From contig QNQO01000533.1 of the NCBI GenBank assembly GCA_003290165.1, positions 620,001 to 684,000 on the forward strand: a stretch of 64,000 nucleotides of DNA, given 5' to 3'. Position 1 is the first letter of the stretch; each line of letters begins with the position of its first letter. Positions 45,831 through 56,672 of the stretch are shown here, piece by piece. Both the position numbers and the translations under genes were made by a program. This DNA is from Berberis thunbergii. Lineage: Eukaryota > Streptophyta > Magnoliopsida > Ranunculales > Berberidaceae. Below the pieces are notes generated by a model. The model ran no database searches, had not been told where the DNA came from, and worked only from the letters and a program-made list of their open reading frames with translations.

Positions 45831-47346
45831 TATGATAACAAAAAAAATAACAAGTAATCATTATCATGCAAAATTTAGTCTAATTAAGGAGAAAACAAAT
45901 AGACAAAGAGCAAAAAATAGTACATATAAATTTACATTTTTAATAATGGGCCCTTATGATAAACCGAGCACACCATTACAATTCAGGTCTGTGGATAGGC
46001 ATGGTAACATGTAAGTGGTTATCTTAAAACAACTAAGGCTAATTAATTTAAACAAAATAAAATCGAGCTTGGCCAAACAATAACCTTCCTTTTGGCTTAT
46101 CACTGAATGCATTAGTAAATCTCAATAAAAAAATTTACTTAAAATTAACTACCTTGGACAGTCCATAAATCGGCCAAAATAAAAATCTTCATTTGGGCCG
46201 ATTTTTATTTGCATGGGTCATGATGCAACCATATGTAATCCATTCAAATATTAATCTGAAATTTCAATTCAAATAATATTTCATGAATGAGGTCACTTAG
46301 GCGATGTAGCAAAAAATTTCACCTAAAGATAAGTTTTGGATTGCTAATTAAAATATTCTTCAAGTGCTCGTAAAAATTCCTTAAATGTAGGAGTAAAGAA
46401 GGCCAAAAATTGCAATTGTTCCAACACAAGAAACTAACATACCAAACATGCCAAAAATTGGTCCAAACAGTTCTGAACCGGTTCACCGGACTGAACCGAT
46501 CCAATTGGTCAAAACAAAATCGGCCAAAGTGAACCGAACCTATCAAATTCAGCAGAAAATGACCCAATAGGACCCAACAGAAAATCAACCCAAGCCCAAA
46601 AGGCCTTCATCTTCTTCACCTTATCTCTTAGATTTGAGAAAAAAAACAAACAGAAAAAATAGGAAAAAAAACTGAAGAAGGTCGATCAAAAGACAACCCA
46701 GCTCGTGCCATCGATGCAATCTCTGACACTTAAAGCCTTTCCATCCCGACGAAAACACTCAACTTCAACCCAGCAGAGCCAAAACCCAACACATCCAACA
46801 ACGGAATGACTGGCTGAGCAACATCATAACTGATGATCAAATGGTTGGGTTTTGATCAGCACCGGAGGGATGAAGAGAGGTCTGATGTTGGTTAGAACTG
46901 ATTATCGAAGGATGAGGGAGAGGTCTGACGTCGATCAAAGGTAACTTTTTTTTAACAGTAAAGTCTGAAAAAAAATTTACGATGTCAGTTCTAACTATCA
47001 TCGACCACCCAAAATATCCATATGGGGTCGATCAGCACCGGGTAAATCACAATCTAGTCGTCGGGAGAACTAGATCCGGTGAAATAAATTTCTATGGTTG
47101 GGTAAACACGTGAGGATTGATTAATTAATCAAGCAATAAAAAACATATGTTTTCTTCAATGATTCTGCGTACTTGACGTAGCCGTTGATGAAGAGTATCC
47201 TAATAACAATCCTCACGAAGTAGCAACATGCAACAGGAAAATCTTCCACCTCCAGAACCTTCTCTTGTGTTTCTCAAAGCAGATGGGAAAAGAAGGAGAT
47301 AGAGAATTTGGTTTGAAGTGAGATCTCAACCGTATATATAGAACCC
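45831..47346. other. flank of the CACTA insertion, no gene recognised
   Basis: AT-rich DNA that may include the 5' LTR of copia 3, but I could not delimit one. A stretch at 46455-46545 contains GAACCGG/CCGGTTC words common in plant MITEs. No coding region is supported. Confidence 0.4.
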
Positions 47347-47369
47347 TAACACTACACCAAAAATGGCCA

Positions 47370-47505
47370 TTAGCAACGGTTTTAAACCGTGGGGGTAACC
47401 CATTGGCACGGCTTAGAACCGTGGGTTGTAGAGGCGTCGCGAAATCATCTGTAACGGCTATAACCGTGGCTAAAATTTTAGCAACGGTTTTAAGCCGTGG
47501 CAAGT
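47370..47505. repeat. left subterminal palindromes of the CACTA element
   Basis: Four copies of an AACGG(T/C)TTT...CCGTGG motif (about 47375, 47398, 47453 and 47481). Such subterminal repeats are the presumed binding sites of the CACTA TNPA-like protein. Confidence 0.85.
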
Positions 47506-47721
47506 ACTAGTACAAAAGTTGCATTTGTTTTTTTTTTTTTTACTATCAAATGACTTTTATTATATCTTATAGGTAAGTATAATTCAACACGTGCATCAAT
47601 TCTTACATCAGGTAAGTAAAATTTAATACGATTTTTTATTAAATTTAAAAACAGCATTTACAACCTCTGATCAACAAATTCCAGCAATTCATTACAGCAG
47701 CAACATTTACAATTCATTAAA

Positions 47722-47945
47722 AGAATGTGGTCATTTGGGAGAACAACAAAACTTGATGCCCTGCTCTATAGAGTTTGGGAAGCAAGCGATCAAGTAGCTC
47801 AAATTTTCCTAAGGCTCTCACGTACGATCTCCTTCTTGTTCCAGATGTTATGTTCGGTAGTACAAAGGTATGGGTGGTTACAACACTTGCGAAGTTGCAT
47901 TGACAGATTCTGGAGAATCTTTGATTTCTCAGATCCTATACATAA
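47722..47945 (-). pseudogene. captured SNF2 chromatin-remodelling ATPase fragment
   Basis: The minus strand reads [20 protein letters not shown], then [12 protein letters not shown]. After a 1-nt shift it gives [20 protein letters not shown] and LFSQMT. This is the junction of the two helicase lobes of SNF2 ATPases, closest by eye to the plant CHR12/CHR23 (MINU) type, where the text [12 protein letters not shown] is characteristic. About 70 residues of a protein of more than 1000. The fragment is at the 3' end of the captured series. Confidence 0.8.
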
Positions 47946-48358
47946 GTGCCACATAAGTAACGAGGACGCATACCTTTTCCATGCACATATAAATCAAGGA
48001 ATACAAAAACATCAGAGGCACAAATTTAATCAAGTCAAGGGAAAACAATCTAAAAAATGAAGAAAGTTAAAAATAATAACCACATTATGTCCCAATGAAC
48101 TCTCAGTTATAATCTGCAAAAGATGAAAACTCAAATATTGTGGTCTTTGTGGTGATTGGAAATTAGTAATTTCCTTATGATCTCCAACTTTTCATCTCTA
48201 GTTAACTCTATGGACCATCTAAAGTGAGTGGTTCAAATGAAAAATAAAAGCATTGATATTTTAACCGTTAGTTAAAAATTGAGGTAAGAATTAGATAGTA
48301 AAATTTGATCTCAAATGCATAAAATATGGCAAAAAATAAAAAGGTGCCAAGGGAATAC

Positions 48359-49328
48359 CTCTGGAGGGTCGAATTTAGCCCCCAGGTTGCTGAGTGCCGC
48401 ATGTGCTTCAGCATAGTCCTTGAAAAATGCATCTTGATCTACTGCATATTTCTCAGCATATACCTACAGTATAAGAACATGTCATGCCCCCAAACAAGAT
48501 TGTATATTACATCCCAGAGCTTAGCAATAAACCACACAAGTAACAAACTTATTATCTTTACCTTGAATGATGGATCTTCAAACAGGGCAGCATCAGTCGG
48601 TAAAACCAACAAATCTTCGTCCCTTTTCTCTTTGATATCCTGAATGTATCAGTTATCCGCAGCATGTTAAGACTGATAAAGGGAAAGTATTATTTCATAT
48701 AAAAGAAAGAAAATACACCTACGCTGAAATAAGAGTTGTCAAATTTCAACCACTTGGCAGTCCATGACTGTCCTCCTGGTGCTCCAGGACCATCGTTCTA
48801 TCATGTCATTAAAAACAAAATAAGTGGAACGTTATTTGCTGTGAACCATCTTACTAGTTACTACGTGGGTAGCAGAGATATCTTCAGACAAGTGAATTCT
48901 GAAAAATGAGCCAAAGCTTAAATCCTTTATTTCTTGAAAAATACAAAAGGCTAGCAAATGAGAAGGAACTAGTAACTTAGTAAGAATTGTTCAATGACTA
49001 CTAAACACGATCTTTAACCAAAAAAAAAGACTACTAAACACGAACAATACAATGATAATTGATGATTTTTAGCAACATACTGTGTATTTAGTTTCTGGCT
49101 TGCCCCAACCGCTGCGTTTTGGTCTGGATCTCCCCAACGTGTGCGCACCAGATAATGCAACTATTTCCTATAAACAGCTGTAGGTTAAGTTGCTAGAAGC
49201 ACAATTAAAAATAATCATGAAAAACACAAAATTAAGTATGGAGCATGATGGCAAAGTAACCTTGTCACTTAAACCCATTCGGTAGAAGACATCACGTAAA
49301 TGACTAGCAGGTGAAGGCAGGCCAGCAG
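48359..49328 (-). pseudogene. APX-like: captured ascorbate peroxidase fragment, five exons
   Basis: Five exons with GT-AG borders: 49261-49328 ([20 protein letters not shown]), 49081-49167 ([20 protein letters not shown]), 48723-48797 ([20 protein letters not shown]), 48562-48639 ([20 protein letters not shown]) and 48359-48463 ([20 protein letters not shown]). This is the C-terminal half of the peroxidase domain of a chloroplast-type (stromal/thylakoid) APX, including the proximal haem histidine in SGAHTLG. The distal histidine region, transit peptide and C-terminal end are missing. Introns are kept, so the copy was made from DNA. The exons I read are free of stops. Confidence 0.9.
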
Positions 49329-49329
49329 C

Positions 49330-50500
49330 TGAAAATAAACCACAATTTTCCAAACTTAGTTGTCACAAACAGTTGTAAATGAACAAGTCATGCCCAAATG
49401 TAAAAAGTACTAGTTTAAACAATTCAAACTAGCAGTGCGTCTGGAGTATATGATCCATTAAATGAATTGAAACATTCACCTGAAAATCATTCATTAGCAC
49501 AAATATGATTTGTCTAACAAACATAGTTATCAAAAACATTTATTGTATCATATTTTGGAGAATGGCTGCATTCTTTTGTTTAACAAAACAAAGCAAGAAA
49601 CAACAAACTTTAAACTGACTTGCTGCTTTCTAGCTAAAGCAAACGCTCCTTGCCCATAAAACATAGCCACCTGCTCTATTTTTCCTCGAAACAAACACAA
49701 CAGACCTGCTGTGTTTTTCCTTGAAAAAATAGAGCAATTGCAGCCAATTCCTCTGCACCTGCGCCTTGCACCTTCCAGCCATCGCTGCTCTGTTTCTGAA
49801 CAGAAACAGAGCAAAACAACTTTGTCCCAAGCCAAGACAGCACCTTGCCAGGACTCTTTAATGAGAAAAATGCATAAAGATAATAGTATACAAGAAAAAT
49901 TACCATTACGAAAGGAAATGGAGGTATATTATATAGAATAACGGACTTAGGATAGGAAAAGCCATTACCTCAACCTCAATTGCTCAAACCTTCCATGGTT
50001 AATCATTTCAATAAAATCCTTGATGAATGGGAGATACGCGCTTTCACGCATCTCGAGGGGGATGAAAGGCTTCACCCCCTCCCTCGCTGGTTCCCTCGCC
50101 ATTTAGAATTTCCCTTTAATAAGTGTCACTTTATCCATGCAATATTACTTGAAATGTGATTCCCAATGGTTACTACATAATATTCCTACTCACGGTCTTA
50201 CTGTCCTATCCAACCTTAGCATTACCTACTCCATATTAAACTCCTCCACGATGAACTTATCTTGTGAACATTAAAACCTTACCACTTCACCTAGACATTC
50301 TGTTTTTCTTTTTCTTTCCTTGCCAGCCTTTAACTGCCAACGTTATTTTTTCATCAAAGTAGAAGACGGTAACATGTTCTGTATGAAGAACCAAGAGCAG
50401 AGAAGATAAAGCATCAGAGAAGTGAGTAGTTGGATGCTTAATCACCAACAGAATGCAATCATCTCCTATAATTTTATTGTGGCCATACCTTCAAAACAGC
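49330..50500. other. junction between APX and GrpE fragments
   Basis: No coding exon recognised. It contains a stretch at about 49550-49860 with no known match and the truncated palindromic MITE (copy 5). The junction of the two captured genes lies somewhere here. Confidence 0.5.
50024..50114. mobile_element. palindromic MITE, copy 5, truncated
   Basis: It contains the family centre (GCATCTCGAGGGGGATG) and the right arm (CCCTCCCTCGCTGGTTCCC, then TCGCCATTTAGAATTTCCC). Most of the left arm is lost. It lies within the CACTA element between two captured genes. Confidence 0.8.
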
Positions 50501-51091
50501 AGCAAACTGTTCATTCATTGGATCGTATTTCTCCACTCCATACTTCCTGAATACCTGAGAGGAGGCATTCTCAAGACTTTAGTTTCTAGAATATACTCTA
50601 GAATTTATATATAGAATTAACGACATACACAAAGAAATGATGCAGAAGTTACATTTTTTTAAGACAAGGCAAAACAATAAAAAAAAAATTAATTATAGGG
50701 AGCTAGAGTGAGAAATTCTCCCCTTCAAAGAACACCCAATACAAAAGATAAATATCTTTTTTTAATCTAAAATTGGGGCTTAATGGACCACATTTTATCC
50801 ATCCATTAACTACCTTATACCAAACTACTACAGGCTACTATGTACATCGTAAAATACCAAAGCAAATACTACGTCACCTCAGCAAGTTGCTTGTTGGTCA
50901 TTTCAACACCTTCTAAAAGTGTTTTCAGCAGTGGAACAGCACCAGCAGAGTCTTTTGTTTGATCTATCTTCGAAAATCTATCTTTAACAACTGCTAAAGC
51001 TCTTCCTAGATTGTCAGCAACATCTAATAAGCTCTTTGCAAAGTTCTGCAGCATTTACGAGAAGTAAGATTTCAAGAGTAAGTAATAATAA

Positions 51092-51123
<32 letters not shown>

Positions 51124-51475
51124 CAGATATTTGATACAGATCATGGATAATTCAAGAAATTCTAACCTGGATGGCAATCTTTTTGGAGTTCTCTGATTCT
51201 ATTCTTGTTCTGTCCATTATCGCTAGCGTATCTGCATAGCCCCTGAGAACACTATCTTGCATGCGATTCATCTCCGCACGCTTATTCTTGAACAAGTCTT
51301 CCTTCACAGTCAGAAGAAATTCTAATTTGCGAATGTATGCTTCTTCCTTCTCACGTTTGGCTTCTGCACTAGCCTTTGGGGTCTCCTCATCGGTAACAGG
51401 TGCCTATCCATCAGCAGGCTTGTTTGTCTGTTTCTTAGACGGTAACGAAGGCCAATTTTGTGAACTAGTGGTATC
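50500..51475 (-). pseudogene. GrpE-like: captured mitochondrial-type GrpE fragment, three exons
   Basis: GrpE is the nucleotide exchange factor of mitochondrial/plastid Hsp70. Exons on the minus strand: about 51167-51471 (PSLPSKKQTNKPADG, stop TAG at 51404-51406, then EEAYIRKLEFLLTVKEDLF, the long coiled-coil part); 50878-51045 (NFAKSLLDVADNLGRALAVV then KDRFSKIDQTKDSAGAVPLL, exact phase); about 50490-50555 (VFRKYGVEKYDPMNEQFAAV). The C-terminal beta domain that contacts Hsp70 is missing. The in-frame stop in the first exon means no full GrpE could be made. Confidence 0.9.
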
Positions 51476-52714
51476 AAAAATTAGATAATTAAATAAAGTC
51501 GCCTACAAAACAAAACAATATAATGTCAAACACTCCAATAAAACTAAACTCTGAGAATTACTTTTTGTCCAATTTATGGGCAACAAATTTATGCTAAGAG
51601 AACATTACTTTCAGTACTTTAAAATGAAACTAAAGTTATGTGAATAGCCTATCTATTTTCTTGATTAAGTTGCATTACCAATTCTACAAGGAGAAAAATG
51701 CAATAAGGTAATCATTCTTACCTGCTCAGGTCAGTATCTGAAGATGGATGGAAGTAGAATAGCAACTTCTGAAGAAGAAGGGTAACCACTTTTCTATTGG
51801 GTAGCCACCTATTACGTATAGAAAATTTAGTGACCTCAAATATCTCATTACATTAAGCGAACTAGACACAAAGTTTATACACAGTTCATCTGATCTTTAA
51901 GTACGGGGCATCCACAAGGGATTGAACATAAATTTGTTCATATCGTAGCATGGAGCAATCTAATAGGTTTTTGTTTATTCCAATCTAATTGTATTGATTC
52001 CTACATGCTTCCACCATGCATTACAGTTATAGATGGTTGATCATTAAATAGGAAGCAAATAAATGACTATTCCATCACTTTTACAAATTAGCACATTGAG
52101 TACCTCAGTTATTTCATATATAAATAGCCAACATCAGCACATTCACTAGGTCGTAATTCACCCATATGAACAAGTTTTGTTCCCTAAGTGTCTACCTCAA
52201 CTATGTATATTGACAGTTTGCAAAACAGATCATACTCTAATATTGCAACCATGGAGTCCATTTTATCATAATACAAAAGTGCTCCATTTGAGTTTCAATA
52301 GGAAAAAAAAAAAAAAACTCTCATAAGTAATATGTTCAGCAGTAACTTTTCTATTTAATCTTGATTCTCAGTATGAAAAGTTGAAAACATATCAAATAGG
52401 CACCAAAACAATGAAGCAAAGTAGGTAGGTAATATACAGCTTATAGCATAAGTAGTCAATACTGAAGACCAGCATGTCCTATAAAAGAAAGGCAAAAAAT
52501 AAGAAAGGGAAAAAAACCTCTAAAAGAGAGGTGAAGGATGTGAGCCGGGGGTTACACAAATTACCACCATCCATTCAATATTTGACACAAGCCCTCTTCC
52601 AATTCAAAAAGACAAGCTTCGAGTTTCATCCATAAAGCTTTAGCTTAGAACAAATTTACTCGAAAAATAGAGAGAGAAGATGCAAATTAAAATGATTTAT
52701 CCTTGTTTAAATAC

Positions 52715-52960
52715 CTCATTATGTTTCAACTTTTCTAGTGTAAGCTCTTGGTTTAAACCAACCATCCTGCACAGAATACAGGGAACGCAAAAAAGGAGAT
52801 TTCTTCAAATAATATTTTGTCTTCTGTCATCAGTAGTTCATATATCCTAAAGATGAAAAAATTTCAACTAAGCTACTTGATCTGCACCAGTAATGACCTA
52901 CCTGGCCTGTAGTTCTGCAACCTTGAGAAGCAATACTCTCTCTCTTTCAGAAACCTCGGC
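52715..52960 (-). pseudogene. two unassigned coiled-coil exons in the CACTA element
   Basis: Two short exons with good splice borders (52902-52960 and 52715-52766) join in frame into 37 residues: AEVSERERVLLLKVAELQAR then MVGLNQELTLEKLKHNE. The composition and leucine spacing suggest a coiled coil. They lie between the MetE and GrpE fragments, in the same orientation. They could be an upstream GrpE part or a separate captured gene; I cannot assign them. Confidence 0.6.
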
Positions 52961-53120
52961 CTGCCCAAAAAAGAAATAAAATAAATCATAATTATCCTCT
53001 TTTATGACCTTTACATAATTATCCTCAGAAATCTGAAAATCGGATTAAGTGTTAGTGGAACAGAATTGCTTGAAGCTGAAATCATGAGGTCAACAGATAA
53101 TATTGCTAGAGATCACTCAC

Positions 53121-55226
53121 TTGTTTCCCTTGAATTCACGGCGGACTCTCCTAAGGTCAGCAGTCTGAGGGAAAGACCCAATGGTCGTGGTTGGGAGGAT
53201 TGGAAGGTTTAACTTCTTCTGCTGAGCATCCAATCTGGCACTCACATTTGTAGTTCTGCGGTGATCAGAGCCCTTCAAAGCAGCAGCCTGAGCAAATATA
53301 GATAGTAAAGATTAGTAAGCATGAAAAGTTGTGAAACAGTAAAATACAAAATATCCTCAGATCACTTACGGCTTTCTGAACGCCCTCATTTGTCACCCTT
53401 GGGGAGGATTTTCTTGAAGCTTGAGCAGCAGCATTAGCAGAGAAAAAAGCATGTCAATATAGCAAATACAGTGAGACAAACACAACTATATTTATTCGTT
53501 GTTCAGTATAATTATAAATATTTATAGATCTGGGTAAATCAAATTGCCAAGTCCCAGTATGATAGCATGCACTATAGGGTCCGAGGTTCTTAGGAAAACA
53601 TCAAAGTGACATTAACCACCATACTGAACAATTATAGGGCCATAAAATTTGATTGATGCATGCCAACAACAAACATACAAAAATAGAAACTTTGGAACTA
53701 AAGATAAGAATGGATACCTCATCCTTTTGGCCAGACAATGCCTTCGCCAAGGTGTTCACTTCAACAACCTTCTGTGCAGCAAATGCAAGCCATGATTTGA
53801 TTTCATCATCTAGCTTTGTCTCGTTGATCAAATCGACAACACTGTGGAGGAGTGAGCATGAGGTGGAAACCACCAACTTGTCTGAATAGGATAATTGATA
53901 TCATGATAAATCAGTTCAACCTGATTGATTAATAAAAAAAAACTAGTGCATTGTGTCTCTAGGATGATTACCTTTGCCCACAATGCCTACGAGAGTCTGA
54001 AGGGTACTGACAGATGCAGCAAGATCATTAGCCCAGATATTCCTTCCATCAACCACACCAGCAAAGAGGTATTTGTCCGAAGGGAATCCACCTTTAATCA
54101 GATCAAAGGTTTGAGTCCCTCGAACCAAATCAAACCCTACTCCTGTAACACCCTTCAAAGAAGTGACTGTCTTGTATGCCTCAGTTGGAACATCAGCAAA
54201 GTATGTCTCAATGATAACATTAAGACTAGACATAATTGATTCTAGTTCAGAATAGGCCTGAGTAAATGCTTGAAGTTGGTGAGCCTCAAGATCCAACACT
54301 AGGGTGGGCTCATCAAACTGAATCCAGGAAGCATCGGCAGCCTTCAACTCAGTAACTACTTCCCTGCAAAAAATGTGATCATCATTCATTAGTTCTAACT
54401 AATTGGAGTGGGCATACTAATAAATATAGATAGCAACACTCATGGGCAGACTTACTTGTACACTGGAAGAATGCTTCTGAGAAGGGAGAGAAGAGAAAAG
54501 GATTTCTCTACACCCTTGGCGGGCTTTGATAGCAACAAGTAAGAGACAGGGCCTACAAGGACTGGGACGGTCTCAAAGCCAAGCTGCAAAACAGAAAGAA
54601 GGAAAGATTTAAGGAGACTTAACCATTACCAAGTAATATCAACATGGCATAGCTCTACCATTACAATTCGACTAATAATAAAATTCCTGAGTGCACATAC
54701 CGCCTTGGCCTCTTTGTATTCATTCACTGCCTTGTGGGAAGAATAAGTGAACTTGGTCTCTGGTCCCAACTCAGGGACACTGAAATGGATGCATCAATTA
54801 GAGCCCAATTAATACACAAAACTCCATGGATCAATGAAACTTGTTTGAAATTATGAAAAAGGATATCATCACTTACTAGTTGGTGTCGAACCACTTGGTC
54901 ATTTCCATAGCAGGTACAGAGGCATTTCCTCTGGCCATGGAGAAGTAGGTGTGAAACCCAATCTCACCACCAGTCCAGTTGTATATGGAAGGAACAGCTC
55001 CGATCATCGCTGTAGCGTCAAGCACTTGATCATAGTATGAAAAGGTGTTGCTGGGGATGTACTTGATCCCGACCGAAGCCATTTGCTTCCAAATGGAGGA
55101 CCTGAGATCAGCAGAAACCTTCTGCAAATCCTCGGCAGTGGTCTTGCCATCCCAGAAAGATTCCAAGGCGAACTTGAGCTCTCTTTTGGGGCCCATGCGA
55201 GGATATCCAACAATATGTGATGCCAT
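53121..55226 (-). pseudogene. MetE-like: captured MetE (cobalamin-independent methionine synthase) fragment, seven exons
   Basis: MetE transfers a methyl group from methyltetrahydropteroyl-glutamate to homocysteine. The minus strand starts with [20 protein letters not shown] (ATG at 55226). Exons are 54877-55226, 54701-54788, 54456-54583, 53972-54363, 53718-53881, 53370-53450 and 53121-53287. Phases agree throughout and cover about 458 of some 765 residues: the N-terminal barrel ([35 protein letters not shown]) and linker ([18 protein letters not shown]). The C-terminal barrel with the zinc and homocysteine sites is absent. Two acceptor sites read AT where AG is expected (before 54788 and 53450). 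The other borders are canonical and no stop interrupts the exons. Confidence 0.93.
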
Positions 55227-56460
55227 TTTTTTTGGTTCACATCAAGAAAAAAAATCAAAATCTCATGGTACCCAAACAAGTAATTGCAAAAAAAATGTTG
55301 CATACGAATTACCCCCATTGTGAATGCACGTGTGATTGTGATAACCAAATTCAGTTCAATTGAGTTTCTCCAAAATAATGAAAATCAAAGAGTTGAGTGG
55401 ACGAGTATCGAATGGGGTGGGTGTTTCACTTGTATTAGTACATTATAAAAACTGAAAACACATTTAGAAAGCACAGGAGATCCGCAAAAACAAGTTTGTA
55501 GGAATGAATCTAAACAAGATCTCCATAGATCTTTAGTAATTGAATGAAAAATAAGAGTTTCAGATCCATCTCAATCTCTATCTAGTAAAGTATGTGTGAT
55601 GCAAAGAAGAAACTGAAGGGGATTTAACGAAAACAGATGTTGGAAACCTACAATGACAAGTTGGGTGGGATCTCTGAGTTAAGATCAGATCTGAAATTGT
55701 TCAAAAAGATTACACTAGCAGCATTACTGAATTGAAAATCTTTTATGACATAAAGATGCAAAAATGTAAAGTAGCTCTAAAATTACAAAGAGTCTCCCTA
55801 AATTTTTAGAAATCTGAAACTTGCACAAATAGAACATAAAGCAATGCCAATCAATCCATCGAAACAAACACCGAAATTGCAGAGATTGAAACTAGAAAAT
55901 GTAACAAAACAAGAATGAAGAAGGTGTTAGTTAAGCAAACCTAAGTTGTGTCTTCATTTCATTCAAGCTAACTAAAAATTAGTACAAAAAAGCAGAAAGA
56001 TAACTCAACGATTGATCGTTCAGAGCATAGATTGAACTACATTCACTTAATCGAAGCTAAAAATCACACACATTAGAGAGCTTAAGAAGGAAGATCTAAA
56101 CAAGCAGATAGCGATCTTTCAAAGAAAACTTACGAAGTCTAGGGTCACAGATTGAAGAACCGATCCCTAGAAGAAGAAGTTATCTCTGTCTCGCCTTCTA
56201 CACTCTTCGTATTGCCTTCTCGACCGACTACTGCTCCTCCTCGACTTCTCCCTCTCTCTTTCCTTCTCCTTCTCTTTCTCCTTCTCTCTTTCCCTCTCCT
56301 TGAAATTTTAGGGTTTGAAGCAAATTATGGGTTGAAAATTGCAGAGTTGGGGGGAGATGGAGCGGGAACGCAAAGCAGGAAGCAATTTGTTTTCGCAAAA
56401 TTTTGCCCGCGAGAAATCGACTTACTTCTCCATACGTCCACGTGCAACACACGTGCACTT
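55227..56460 (-). other. leader region of the captured MetE, probable 5' UTR introns
   Basis: Upstream of the MetE ATG there is no coding sequence, but a polypurine minus-strand leader (56225-56310) and a donor-like CTTC|GTAAGTTT (about 56130) suggest a 5' UTR exon followed by an intron. Plant MetE genes often have such leader introns. Whether the promoter is captured is unclear. Confidence 0.45.
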
Positions 56461-56669
56461 TTGCAGCGGTTTTAAGCCGTTGGGCACTATAGCCACGGTT
56501 TTTAGCCGTGGCAATCACACCAACGGTTTAGAACCGTGGCCAAGCCTTTTTTTAGCCACGATTTTAAGCCGTTGAGCACTATAGCCACGGTTTTTAGCCG
56601 TGGCAAACACACCAACGGCTTAGAACCGTGGTCACCCCTGTGTAGCTAATCAGGCCTTTTGGTGTAGTG
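56460..56669. repeat. right subterminal palindromes and TIR of the CACTA element
   Basis: Six CCACGG(T)TTTTAGCCGTGG-like motifs lie between 56463 and 56632, followed by the TIR ending GGCCTTTTGGTGTAGTG at 56669. They mirror the left subterminal block. Confidence 0.88.
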
Positions 56670-56672
56670 TAA

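Larger units (their letters stand above)
47347..56672 (-). mobile_element. CACTA transposon with captured fragments of several genes
   Basis: The element runs 47350-56669 (9320 bp). Its left end is CACTACACCAAAAATGGCC; its right end, complemented, is CACTACACCAAAAGGCC. The 3-bp duplication TAA flanks it (47347-47349, 56670-56672), as CACTA (En/Spm) transposases produce. Subterminal zones carry arrays of CCACGGTTTTTAGCCGTGG-like palindromes. No transposase coding is visible, so it is non-autonomous. Inside, on the minus strand from right to left, lie fragments of MetE, an unassigned coiled-coil gene, mitochondrial GrpE, ascorbate peroxidase and an SNF2 ATPase, complete with introns. I assign it as a Pack-CACTA. 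Confidence 0.95.

Noticed and set aside
47725..48060. Plus-strand open frame of 111 codons
   Set aside because: It is the shadow of the minus-strand SNF2 fragment, which has clear family motifs.
53121..55226. A functional methionine synthase gene
   Set aside because: Only the N-terminal 458 or so residues are present, two splice acceptors are altered, other gene pieces follow in place of the C-terminal barrel, and the whole lies between CACTA ends.
56228..56518. Minus-strand open frame with GEGKREGE repeats
   Set aside because: It arises from the polypurine leader of the captured region and shows no protein-like composition.
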